NCBI GenBank assembly: GCA_964390335.1
Contig: CAYMHU010000001.1
Span: 186,001 to 250,000 of the forward strand
Length of the DNA stretch: 64,000 bases
Source of the DNA: Granulosicoccus sp964390335
Lineage (GTDB): Bacteria > Pseudomonadota > Gammaproteobacteria > Granulosicoccales > Granulosicoccaceae
Reading direction: 5' to 3'
Shown: piece after piece, positions 34,478 through 42,749 of the stretch
How the letters are laid out: each line of letters starts with the position of its first letter
Numbering within the stretch: position 1 is the stretch's first letter
The notes under the pieces: generated by a model
Told to the model about the DNA's origin: nothing
The model's database searches: none
What the model saw: the letters and a program-made list of their open reading frames with translations, nothing else
Position numbers and translations under genes: made by a program

Positions 34478-35487
34478 ACGCCCGTCCCCTTAAAGATACC
34501 CGTAGGCCGGAATAACAGGACTAACAATAAAATGACGAAACTGACGGCAAACTTGTAGTCGGTTGATAACAATTGCATTAAACCATCAGGTGCCCAATCA
34601 CCGGGCACAAGATAAGCTGCGAATCGCTTATAGGCGTAAGTGACCATGATTTCTGAGAACGCGATGACGAACCCACCGGCAATGGCACCCAAGGGATTGC
34701 CAAGACCACCAACAATGGCTGCAGCAAAAATTGGCAGCAGCAATTGGAAGTATGTAAACGGCTTAAACGACTTATCCAAACCATATAAAGTACCTGCAAT
34801 GGTGGCTAGCGCCGCAGCAATAATCCAGGTAACTGCAACAACTCTGTCTGGGTTTATTCCAGATAATAACGCCAGATCTTCGTTATCCGAATAGGCTCGC
34901 ATTGACTTACCGGTTCTGGTTTTATTGAGAAACCAAAACAAGACAGTAACAACAATAATCATGGTGACAACTGTGATGCCCTGACTGACCTTAATAGAAA
35001 TACCTTCTGATAAACCAGTCATGGTTTTGAATTCGCGCGCTTTGATGATAAAGCGCTCCCCATCAGCGAAACGCTGATCATCGGGTCCGATGATAAAGCG
35101 CACAATACCATTGGTTACCAACATCACCCCTACCGATGCTATTAAGTAAATAACCGGGTCGGCGCGTTTCTCTCTATAAAAGCGATACACAACACGGTCT
35201 GTTATGAGTAACCACACCGCACATCCAATTATACCTAACGGCAATGCCAACAAGGCAGTAGGCAAAGGCCCAAAATTAATGCCCATCGATTGGAACCACC
35301 AAGTGAATAAGATGGTAATCATGGTTCCGAACGCCATGGTGTCGCCGTGTGCAAAATTTGAGAATCGTAGAATGCCAAATACCATGGTGACACCCAAAGC
35401 ACCCAGGGCTAACTGACTGCCATACGCTATGGCTGGCACCAACACAAAATTAGATAACAATGCGAATGCATTTAACACGTCTTGCAC
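34474..35487 (-). CDS. livH: Branched-chain amino acid/amide ABC transporter permease LivH-type
   Basis: This is the first membrane subunit of the importer, with eight or so helices. The HAAT signature reads G-I-L-R-F-S-N-F-A-H-G-D near residue 45, and the coupling loop has R-T-G-K-S-M-R-A-Y-S-D-N. I chose the GTG at 35487, which follows the livF stop by one base and has a GGGGG Shine-Dalgarno element eight bases upstream, giving 337 residues. An ATG at 35526 would overlap livF by 38 bases and add residues not typical of the family. The gene is within the operon G-F-H-M. Confidence 0.88.
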   Translation of the reverse strand: MQDVLNAFALLSNFVLVPAIAYGSQLALGALGVTMVFGILRFSNFAHGDTMAFGTMITILFTWWFQSMGINFGPLPTALLALPLGIIGCAVWLLITDRVVYRFYREKRADPVIYLIASVGVMLVTNGIVRFIIGPDDQRFADGERFIIKAREFKTMTGLSEGISIKVSQGITVVTMIIVVTVLFWFLNKTRTGKSMRAYSDNEDLALLSGINPDRVVAVTWIIAAALATIAGTLYGLDKSFKPFTYFQLLLPIFAAAIVGGLGNPLGAIAGGFVIAFSEIMVTYAYKRFAAYLVPGDWAPDGLMQLLSTDYKFAVSFVILLLVLLFRPTGIFKGTGV

Positions 35488-35488
35488 A

Positions 35489-36193
35489 TTAACCCCCAAG
35501 AAAACTCTTTCTGACTTCAGGATCATTCATAAGTGCAACGCCTGTATCGGTGAATCGATTACGCCCTTGTACCAGCACGTACCCTTTATCTGCAATGTTC
35601 AACGCTTGCCGCGCATTTTGCTCAACCATCAAGATAGAGATGCCTGTTCTGGCAACTTCAATAATACGATCAAACAATTCATCCATAACAATAGGTGACA
35701 CACCGGCTGTTGGTTCATCCAACATCAGCACTTTGGGCTGAGTCATTAACGCCCTGCCCACTGCAACTTGTTGTCTTTGACCACCGGATAATTCACCGGC
35801 ATTCTGATTGCGCTTTTCGCCAAGAATTGGAAATAGCTCATACACTTGTTCCATCGTCGTGTTGATATCGTCACGTCTTAAAAAAGCGCCCATCTCCAAA
35901 TTTTCGGACACCGACATAGACGGAAAAACGTTGTTGTTTTGCGGTACAAACGCCATGCCCTTGGCAACGCGGGCCTGAGGGGTGAGCGTCGTGATGTCTT
36001 CACCTTCCAACAAAACCTGGCCCGTGTGAATAGTTAACATGCCAAAAATGGCTTTCATCGCAGTTGATTTACCAGCTCCGTTGGGTCCAACTATGACGGC
36101 GATTTCTCCTTTCTCAGCGGCAATGGTGCAATCGTGCAGGATATCTGCACCGCCATAGCCACCGGTCATGTTCTCACCGATTAAATAACTCAT
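35489..36193 (-). CDS. livF: Branched-chain amino acid/amide ABC transporter ATPase LivF-type
   Basis: This is a 234-residue ATPase. Walker A reads G-P-N-G-A-G-K-S-T, the signature is L-S-G-G-Q-R-Q-Q, and Walker B is V-L-M-L-D-E-P-T-A-G-V-S-P. The Q loop region has V-P-Q-N-N-N-V-F-P-S-M-S, a LivF feature. Its ATG overlaps the livG stop by four bases. It pairs with LivG to drive the LivH/LivM channel. Confidence 0.93.
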   Translation of the reverse strand: MSYLIGENMTGGYGGADILHDCTIAAEKGEIAVIVGPNGAGKSTAMKAIFGMLTIHTGQVLLEGEDITTLTPQARVAKGMAFVPQNNNVFPSMSVSENLEMGAFLRRDDINTTMEQVYELFPILGEKRNQNAGELSGGQRQQVAVGRALMTQPKVLMLDEPTAGVSPIVMDELFDRIIEVARTGISILMVEQNARQALNIADKGYVLVQGRNRFTDTGVALMNDPEVRKSFLGG

Positions 36194-36966
36194 GAGGTCG
36201 CCTTGTTTTTCAAACCTGTACCCAAATAGGCTTCGATCACTTGCTCATTAGCCTTAATTTCATCGAGTGTGCCTTCCGCCAACACACCACCTTCCGCCAT
36301 GACAATGACCGGGTCACACAACTTACCGATGAAATCCATATCATGCTCTATTACACAAAACGTGTAGCCACGTTCTTGATTTAATCTAATAATGGCGTCG
36401 CCAATGGTGTTCAGTAGGGTTCGGTTTACACCAGCGCCAACTTCGTCCAGAAAAACCACTTTGGCGTCTACCATCATAGTGCGACCTAACTCAAGCAGCT
36501 TCTTCTGACCACCCGATAAATTACCCGCCAGTTCATCGGCAACGTGACTGATTTGCAAAAATTCGATTACTTCGTTGGCCTTCTCATAGACCGCTTTTTC
36601 CTGCTCGCGTACTTTGGCCGATTTAAACCATACGTCAGATAATGACTCACCCGATTGATCACCGGGTACCATCATCAGATTTTCGCGCACTGTCAAAGTT
36701 GAAAATTCATGAGCTATTTGGAAGGTACGCAACATGCCTTTTTTAAATAGCTCGTGAGGTGGTAAACCCGTGATGTTCTCACCATCAAGAAAAACCTGTC
36801 CAGCGCTTGGTTGGTAGACACCCGCAATAACATTAAATAGAGTGGTTTTACCGGCGCCATTAGGCCCAATGAGTCCAGTTATAGATCCTTTGGCTATATC
36901 CAATGACGCATTGTTAACAGCCATAAAGCCGCCAAACTTCTTCGTTAGATTTTGTACTTTTATCAT
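36190..36966 (-). CDS. livG: Branched-chain amino acid/amide ABC transporter ATPase LivG-type
   Basis: This is a 258-residue ATPase with Walker A G-P-N-G-A-G-K-T-T, signature L-S-G-G-Q-K-K-L, and a C-terminal extension ending in I-E-A-Y-L-G, the LivG trademark. Walker B reads V-V-F-L-D-E-V-G-A-G-V-N: Val replaces the more usual Pro after D-E, a variant seen in LivG/urea-type ATPases. The gene heads the G-F-H-M operon. It is separated from the binding-protein gene upstream by about 105 bases containing a strong hairpin. Confidence 0.92.
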   Translation of the reverse strand: MIKVQNLTKKFGGFMAVNNASLDIAKGSITGLIGPNGAGKTTLFNVIAGVYQPSAGQVFLDGENITGLPPHELFKKGMLRTFQIAHEFSTLTVRENLMMVPGDQSGESLSDVWFKSAKVREQEKAVYEKANEVIEFLQISHVADELAGNLSGGQKKLLELGRTMMVDAKVVFLDEVGAGVNRTLLNTIGDAIIRLNQERGYTFCVIEHDMDFIGKLCDPVIVMAEGGVLAEGTLDEIKANEQVIEAYLGTGLKNKATS

Positions 36967-36993
36967 GTTAAACGCACTGGATTCGCATAAACG

Positions 36994-37017
36994 AAAGCGG
37001 CCCCTAAGGGCCGCTTT
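36994..37017. terminator. Attenuator-like hairpin between binding protein and ATPase genes
   Basis: A perfect 10-base stem, AAAGCGGCCC and GGGCCGCTTT, with a 4-base loop lies between the substrate-binding-protein gene and livG. On the minus strand it is followed by only a short, interrupted T run, so it would end or slow only part of the transcripts and would protect the upstream mRNA. This is the usual way to make more binding protein than membrane subunits. Confidence 0.65.
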
Positions 37018-37072
37018 TTGTTACTACTGTTATAAGTGTTCAGTTAATCCTGAAGACTATAACCACTTATGC

Positions 37073-38260
37073 CTATCGGTATCCGACAGTTGTTAGCTTA
37101 CCGCCTTTAATTTCAATTTCGCGATAGTTACCAGCACTTTCACCAGCACCAACCAATTCAACGTTTGATGCACCAACGTAGTCGATTTCGCCACCATTGG
37201 CAATGATGTCTAAGGCTTTTCCAAGTTCCCCCGGAAGAATTTTCTCACCCGGTGCGTTGGCAATATCAATAATCTTGCCTTTGTAATCGGCTGCATCAGA
37301 TGAACCAGCAGCCTGCATAGCAAGCATAATTAAAGCCGCAGCATCATAGCTTTCTGCAGCAAATGGACCAGAACCGTCGTAGTTTTTAGCGATTTCAACA
37401 AGCTTGCTAGCTCCCGGGCTGTCAGTACCAGGCACTTGTCCAAATGAACCATCCAGATCAGTACCAATAGCCTCAGCTAATGAATCACCGACCATACCGT
37501 CAGGCAATACAAAGACGTCAAACGCACCCGTATCCAGAGAGGTTTGAATGATACCTTTACCACCTTGATCGAGGTAACCGGCAACCACTAATGCATCGCC
37601 ACCACCGGCTGCTAATGCGCCTACTTCGGCAGAATAATCTGCTTTGCCATCTTCGTGAGCAGTGGAAATAGTTACGGTGCCGCCGGCTGCTTCATAGGCC
37701 GTTTGGAAGGCATCTGCCAACCCTTTTCCGTAATCGTTATTAGTGTATGTAAGTGCAACAGTGTTGACGCCACGCCCTAAAATGATATCGGACATAACAA
37801 CGCCTTGACGAGCATCTGATGGCGCAGTACGGAAAAACAAACCATTGTCTTTAACGGTAGATAGTGCTGGTGAAGTTGCAGACGGTGAAACCATGACCAT
37901 ACCATTTGGCAGCGCCACATTTGTCAATGCCGCTGTGGTAACACCAGAGCAATCACCACCGATGATGCCAGACACTTTTTCTGCTGTGATCAAACGCTCG
38001 ATCGTGGCGGTTGCGGCAGCGGCATCAATGCAGGTAGTATCACCACGCACAGCAATGATTTTAGTGCCATCTAAAAAATTACCTGCCATATTAACTTCTG
38101 ATATCGCGTGCTCGGCAGCAGGGCCCATGTTAGCAACCAATGATTCGATTGGACCAGTAAAACCTAAAAAAACGCCGAGCTTAATTTCAGCAGCTGAAGC
38201 AGAGCTGGCAACGGCACTGAGGCCGAGCGCTACTGCTGAGGATAAAACGAGCTTTTTCAT
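37073..38260 (-). CDS. Branched-chain amino acid/amide ABC transporter substrate-binding protein
   Basis: This periplasmic receptor of 395 residues belongs to the LivK-like class (periplasmic binding protein type I). The signal peptide M-K-K-L-V-L-S-S-A-V-A-L-G-L ends S-A-S-A-A. The mature N terminus E-I-K-L-G-V-F-L-G-F-T-G-P is typical. The ligand loop reads C-S-G-V-T-T-A-A-L, and a later segment has T-Y-T-N-N-D-Y-G-K-G. A GGAG Shine-Dalgarno site precedes the ATG. It is the first gene of the importer cluster and is separated from livG by a hairpin. The ligand is unknown. Confidence 0.92.
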   Translation of the reverse strand: MKKLVLSSAVALGLSAVASSASAAEIKLGVFLGFTGPIESLVANMGPAAEHAISEVNMAGNFLDGTKIIAVRGDTTCIDAAAATATIERLITAEKVSGIIGGDCSGVTTAALTNVALPNGMVMVSPSATSPALSTVKDNGLFFRTAPSDARQGVVMSDIILGRGVNTVALTYTNNDYGKGLADAFQTAYEAAGGTVTISTAHEDGKADYSAEVGALAAGGGDALVVAGYLDQGGKGIIQTSLDTGAFDVFVLPDGMVGDSLAEAIGTDLDGSFGQVPGTDSPGASKLVEIAKNYDGSGPFAAESYDAAALIMLAMQAAGSSDAADYKGKIIDIANAPGEKILPGELGKALDIIANGGEIDYVGASNVELVGAGESAGNYREIEIKGGKLTTVGYR

Positions 38261-38618
38261 ATTTCTTTCTCCAGTAAATTTAGTGATTGAAATCAGATTC
38301 AGACGTGTATTCTTATTGCACTAACCTAGGGAATACTCTCACCCAATGTGCGTACACTGCTTCCAGTGACCGCAGTTTACCAATTTAGGCCTGCCGTTGA
38401 TACGTTGTTACCACTGTATCTCAGAGGGGCACTAAGAAAAGAGTCGTTTGTGTCATACAGAAACATGACTTCACGCACACAGTCACGTGACGACGACCGC
38501 CGGCAACGCGCATTATTGATTGAATATCGAAAATAGCCGCAGATTTGATCGGTTATAACTTCTGAGGACCAAGAGTCAAAATAAAGACCCTGAAATTAGT
38601 CTAATTACTTGGCAATTA
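38261..38618. other. Intergenic region upstream of the binding-protein gene
   Basis: This 358-base region should contain the importer promoter. I see no reliable boxes. A 62-codon plus-strand frame at 38348-38536 has no Shine-Dalgarno site and no recognisable protein, so I leave it unannotated. Confidence 0.4.
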
Positions 38619-40799
38619 TTACTTTGCCACCTCTGCAGAACAGGCTTGCTGTATACCCGCCTTACATGCCTTCTCAAAAAGGGCAGCTGGATTCAATTTT
38701 TCTCCGCCTGCACCGCTGTGTTGCATCACGCCGAGGTTGTAGCAGCCGCGCGCATCATCGGCTTTACAAACTTTGTCGAACAGTAACCGAGCTCGTGGTG
38801 GCTCAGGATTCTCTTCGTTCCAAAGTGAATTTGCCAAATTGAAACACGCATCGATGTAATTATTTTTGCATCCCAATTCGTACAACGAACGCGCTTTAAC
38901 TATGCTTTTGCGTACACCTCTGCCTCGAGAATACATGACACCTGCATTGTAACAGCCTTGACTTAAGCCACTGTCACAGGCTTGCGTATAAAGCGTAGCG
39001 GCAGTCTTTTGATCCAGCTCTCCGCCTTGTCCACGCTCCAGCATATAACCAGCACTTATGCATTGCTTAATTTCACCCGATGCGCAAGCATCGACTACCT
39101 TTTGGCGCTCCTTGGCTTCCTGCTCATATTGTCCGCCGGTCACAAAACCAAGGTACTGTTTTGCATTCGCATCACCGGCGTCTGCTGCCTTTTGCAAATA
39201 CGATACTCCCCGCTCCTTGTTCTGCTTAGTACCGTGACCTAAGTAGTACGCACGTCCAATTTCACCTTCGGCAGCAGTGTGCCCACGCTTTAAGGCTTGT
39301 GTAAAATTGCCAAAACCTGCCTTTACATCTCGCTCTACACCTTGACCATACATCTCCATAAAGCCGGCCATATAATGTGCTTCTTTAAACCCTCCGCGCC
39401 TATGCGCTCTGCTAAAAAGTGAGTACGCCTGCGGTAGGTCTTGTGCCACATCAAGCTGACCGAAGTAAAACAACTTACCCAATTCCAAATAAGATTCAGG
39501 GACATTCTTTTCGTACATAGCCCCCATTAATTGCTTCGATTGCTGATTATTGACTGGACCGCCCCAACCGTACCTTAACGCCTTGGACATCAACATTGCG
39601 GCAGGGTGATAGTCGTCATTGATCAGTTGCTGTAGAGTCTCTCGAGCCGCACCCCGCTCACCGTTGTCATTAAGAACAAACAACAGATTCGCTTTTTGAA
39701 GCAAAAAAGCATTCTTTAAAGAATCATCCAGTTCAAGTTTCCCGAGCGCGTCCTCAATAAGTTTGAACGCTTCCTTAGCACCATCACCTGGGTTTTCGGC
39801 AGTGAGATTGACCAAGCTTGCATCAGCAATAATTTTAAGTGGAAACTGCTTGCCATCTATTTTGGCAAGAAGCGCATTAGCCTGATCATAGCGTTTGCGC
39901 TTAATCATTATCCGGGCCATTGCGTACAAAACGCTATTTTGATAAGCCGACTTTTCAGGTAACAGCTCATGCGCTTGATCACACGCCGATGCTGCATCAG
40001 TATTGGGTATATCGCCCAAAGCCACCCCACCCATATTGTTGAGCTTCAGATTCATTGCGTGCTCATCATCTGGATGCCCCGCTAACGTTAAGCAGTGAGC
40101 CACCTTTCCCATCGCAACCATATCTGATTGCAATGCCGGCTTGGAAGCAATGACATATCGCTTATCGTAGGCTGCAGGGTCAGTGCCAGCGGCAAGAAAT
40201 GGGTTGAGCACGAGATCGATTACACTGTCCAAATCGGCTTTGGAAACAATTTGAACCTGGTTACGACCAATCTTTTTGATATCAACCCCTGCCTGTTCAA
40301 GTGCAGAAATTTCTGAATCTTGCAATGAGATTTGCGATAAACCAACCCATTCATCATGGGCGGTATCCATAAACGCTAAATCAGTTTTAAGCTGTGATCT
40401 AAAACGCCTAACGAGATAATACCGATAGCTGCTAGCGTTATCTTCTTGCGCTATTGCAACACCTTTTTTTCCGGGAATGGGAGAAAAAACCAGCGGGCTT
40501 TTACCAGGCGTCCCATTCGGTTTCATATAGAATGATTCTTCTGAATATACCGGAGCAATGTCGCGCCACTCGTTGTTCCGGTAACTGAGTTTGATAACTT
40601 CTGGCCGTTCGTTATTCGGATTCTTTGTTAGTGACCCTTTTCTATCCAGTTCAATAAGCGTAATTGTATCGGTCTCAAACCACTGCTTTTGCTGTTCTAC
40701 CGATAGCAGCGGCTTTTTTGACTCCAAACAACCGGACAGGAATAAAATACTGAGCAGTATTGGTATTAATATAGAGCGTTGGCTAATCATTGCATGCAT
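38619..40799 (-). CDS. Sel1-repeat lipoprotein
   Basis: This protein of about 726 residues has a lipoprotein signal ending L-S-G-C (Cys24). The C-terminal half is an array of Sel1-like/TPR repeats, visible as recurring A-x-x-L-Y-x-x-A-C-x-x-G and G-x-G-V-x-x-D patterns from about residue 400. The last repeats have paired cysteines (C-D-S-G-L-S-Q-G-C-Y-N-A-G, C-K-A-D-D-A-R-G-C-Y-N-L-G). That disulfide-linked form is typical of Sel1 proteins such as HcpA that are exported. The N-terminal half has no clear domain. It probably scaffolds protein interactions at the cell envelope. The start may be 40799 or 40790; both fit the signal peptide. Confidence 0.85.
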   Translation of the reverse strand: MHAMISQRSILIPILLSILFLSGCLESKKPLLSVEQQKQWFETDTITLIELDRKGSLTKNPNNERPEVIKLSYRNNEWRDIAPVYSEESFYMKPNGTPGKSPLVFSPIPGKKGVAIAQEDNASSYRYYLVRRFRSQLKTDLAFMDTAHDEWVGLSQISLQDSEISALEQAGVDIKKIGRNQVQIVSKADLDSVIDLVLNPFLAAGTDPAAYDKRYVIASKPALQSDMVAMGKVAHCLTLAGHPDDEHAMNLKLNNMGGVALGDIPNTDAASACDQAHELLPEKSAYQNSVLYAMARIMIKRKRYDQANALLAKIDGKQFPLKIIADASLVNLTAENPGDGAKEAFKLIEDALGKLELDDSLKNAFLLQKANLLFVLNDNGERGAARETLQQLINDDYHPAAMLMSKALRYGWGGPVNNQQSKQLMGAMYEKNVPESYLELGKLFYFGQLDVAQDLPQAYSLFSRAHRRGGFKEAHYMAGFMEMYGQGVERDVKAGFGNFTQALKRGHTAAEGEIGRAYYLGHGTKQNKERGVSYLQKAADAGDANAKQYLGFVTGGQYEQEAKERQKVVDACASGEIKQCISAGYMLERGQGGELDQKTAATLYTQACDSGLSQGCYNAGVMYSRGRGVRKSIVKARSLYELGCKNNYIDACFNLANSLWNEENPEPPRARLLFDKVCKADDARGCYNLGVMQHSGAGGEKLNPAALFEKACKAGIQQACSAEVAK

Positions 40800-40803
40800 T
40801 GTA

Positions 40804-40871
40804 AAACAAAAAGTAAAATATAAAGCGGATTGAATCACAATCATAACTCACCGGCTTTGTACTTTTTGTTT
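40804..40871. repeat. AT-rich 12-base inverted repeat
   Basis: AAACAAAAAGTA at 40804-40815 and TACTTTTTGTTT at 40860-40871 are exact reverse complements, with 44 bases between. The pair lies between the SDR stop and the Sel1 gene start. It could be a long-loop structure in the 5' leader of the Sel1 transcript, or a chance pairing of A and T runs. Confidence 0.4.
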
Positions 40872-40883
40872 ATGCGCTCGCAA

Positions 40884-41627
40884 TTAGCACGTGTAGTTCA
40901 TACCAAGCCTGCCGCCATCAACATAAATGGTTTCGCCGGTAATGTAGCTGGCTTTTTCACTACATAGAAATGCCACAACATCAGCAATCTCTTTGGCCGA
41001 GCCAAGACGACGCAACGGGGTGCGCGATAACACGGTTTTCATGGCCTCTGGGTTGGTATTAACACTTGCCAGCATGTCTGTATCGATGGAACCAGGACCC
41101 ACTGCATTGACTCTGATACCGTGAGACGCCAGCGCCAGCGAGCTCGACTTAGTCAGCTGCATAAGGCCACCCTTAGATGCACAATATGCCGCAATAGTAG
41201 GTATGGCAACTTGCGCATTAATAGACGACATATTAACGATACTGCCCTGCACACCGTTAGCAACCATTGCCTTTGCACCGCGTTGCAACACACTAAAAGC
41301 ACCTAACAAATTAACATCCATGACTCGTTTAAAATCCTCGAACGAGGTTTCTAGAAAATCGGACAGTATTGAAATTCCAGCATTATTGACCAATTGCGAA
41401 ACTGTACCCAACTCGGATTCTATTTGCGCGTACATTGCCTCTACTGCATCGGGATCAGACACATCGCAAGTTATACCTAAGGTGTTATTACCTAGTTGTG
41501 CTGCCGCTTTATCAACATCCTTTACGTCGGCCAACACAATCTGACAACCTGCCTCCAAGAGCGCTTCCGCGCAAGCGAATCCGATACCCCTAGCACCGCC
41601 TGTTACCAAAGCTATTTGTTGTTTCAT
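40884..41627 (-). CDS. Short-chain dehydrogenase/reductase (FabG-like)
   Basis: This is a 247-residue NAD(P)-dependent oxidoreductase. The cofactor site is T-G-G-A-R-G-I-G near residue 10, the N-N-A-G motif is present, the catalytic Ser lies in I-V-N-M-S-S-I-N, and Tyr-Lys in Y-C-A-S-K-G-G. The C-terminal D-G-G-R-L-G end is standard. The start at 41627 is chosen because the upstream frame extension does not resemble the family. It follows an HpcH/HpaI aldolase gene by 73 bases on the same strand. Together they suggest a catabolic route for sugar acids or aromatic-derived acids, which is inference. Confidence 0.9.
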   Translation of the reverse strand: MKQQIALVTGGARGIGFACAEALLEAGCQIVLADVKDVDKAAAQLGNNTLGITCDVSDPDAVEAMYAQIESELGTVSQLVNNAGISILSDFLETSFEDFKRVMDVNLLGAFSVLQRGAKAMVANGVQGSIVNMSSINAQVAIPTIAAYCASKGGLMQLTKSSSLALASHGIRVNAVGPGSIDTDMLASVNTNPEAMKTVLSRTPLRRLGSAKEIADVVAFLCSEKASYITGETIYVDGGRLGMNYTC

Positions 41628-41700
41628 GTCATTAATTCTCTTGTTCGATCTTTGTTTTAATTGAATAAAGACTATCTGGCCTTGTGGCAAGATAAAGCAC

Positions 41701-42480
41701 TCACGATTTAATCTGTTTACGCACGCTAGCCAACAGATTATCTGCACCACGCGCAAGCATGCCCAAATCAGATCCACAAGCCACAAACGTAAATCCATCG
41801 TCGTTAATTAGCGACGCGGCCATATCAGGATTAAACACGAGTGTGCCGGCAGGCTTCCCACAGGCTTCAACTTGTTTCGCGGCCTTACGAATAATTTGCC
41901 ATAAATCGGGGTCGGTAATACTGCCCAACTTGCCCATATCAGCGGCTAAATCTGCGGGGCCAAAAAATATGCCTTCAACACCATCAACTTTCGCAATGGA
42001 TTCGATATTGTTTAATGCGTGTTGGGTTTCGATTTGAACGACAACACCTGTTTCATTATTTATACGATCAAAGTAATCGGTGACCCGCCCAAACTTATTA
42101 CCACGCTGAACTCCGCTCACACCACGGATGCCATCAGGTGGGTACCGAGTCGCTTTCACCGCTTTCTCGGCCTCTTCTGCGGATTGCACCATTGGGAACA
42201 ATACATTGCGCGAGCCAATATCCAGTAATCGCTTAACAAGCACCGAATCATTCCACATGGGGCGAACCATTGTTGATGTATCGGACGAACTAAATGCCTG
42301 TAATTGCCCAAGCACTGTATTGAGCTCATTAGGAGCGTGCTCCATATCCAACAATGCCCAATCAAAACCACTGCTGGCAACCGCATCAGCGGCAAATGGA
42401 CTACACAATGAAATCCACAGCCCAACCTGCGGTTGCCGGTTGCGGATGGCTTGTAAAAAAAGGTTTTCAGCTAATTTCAC
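41701..42480 (-). CDS. HpcH/HpaI family aldolase
   Basis: This 259-residue class II pyruvate aldolase makes or cleaves 2-keto-3-deoxy acids. Metal and substrate motifs are visible: L-D-M-E-H-A-P-N near residue 45, V-V-Q-I-E-T near 148, and F-F-G-P-A-D-L-A-A-D-M-G near 172. Relatives include HpaI, RhmA and GarL, so the exact substrate cannot be fixed. The start is GTG at 42480 with AGGA seven bases upstream. It is probably cotranscribed with the SDR gene downstream and is divergent from the GH10 xylanase gene. Confidence 0.9.
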   Translation of the reverse strand: MKLAENLFLQAIRNRQPQVGLWISLCSPFAADAVASSGFDWALLDMEHAPNELNTVLGQLQAFSSSDTSTMVRPMWNDSVLVKRLLDIGSRNVLFPMVQSAEEAEKAVKATRYPPDGIRGVSGVQRGNKFGRVTDYFDRINNETGVVVQIETQHALNNIESIAKVDGVEGIFFGPADLAADMGKLGSITDPDLWQIIRKAAKQVEACGKPAGTLVFNPDMAASLINDDGFTFVACGSDLGMLARGADNLLASVRKQIKS

Positions 42481-42749
42481 GACTTAATCCTATTATTTGA
42501 TGCGGGGCCTTATCGGCTAGCCGACACTGCGAATACGCAATATTGATAGTAAGTGAACTTTGTAAATAAGGTCAAAACCCTGCGTTTAACGACGCTAAAC
42601 TACAGTATTCCACACTGCAATGGTGTATGTTTTCCCTGTACCCCAAGTTTACGCTAGGATCGCACCGGACTAAACACGTCGCGAGCCCTGATAGTCCATT
42701 TTGCTGCCCGACCACGCATGACTAACAAAAAAACCAAATCCACCGCCAC

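Noticed and set aside
38348..38536. 62-codon plus-strand frame upstream of the binding-protein gene
   Set aside because: No Shine-Dalgarno site, no recognisable protein, and it lies in the probable promoter region of a divergent gene.
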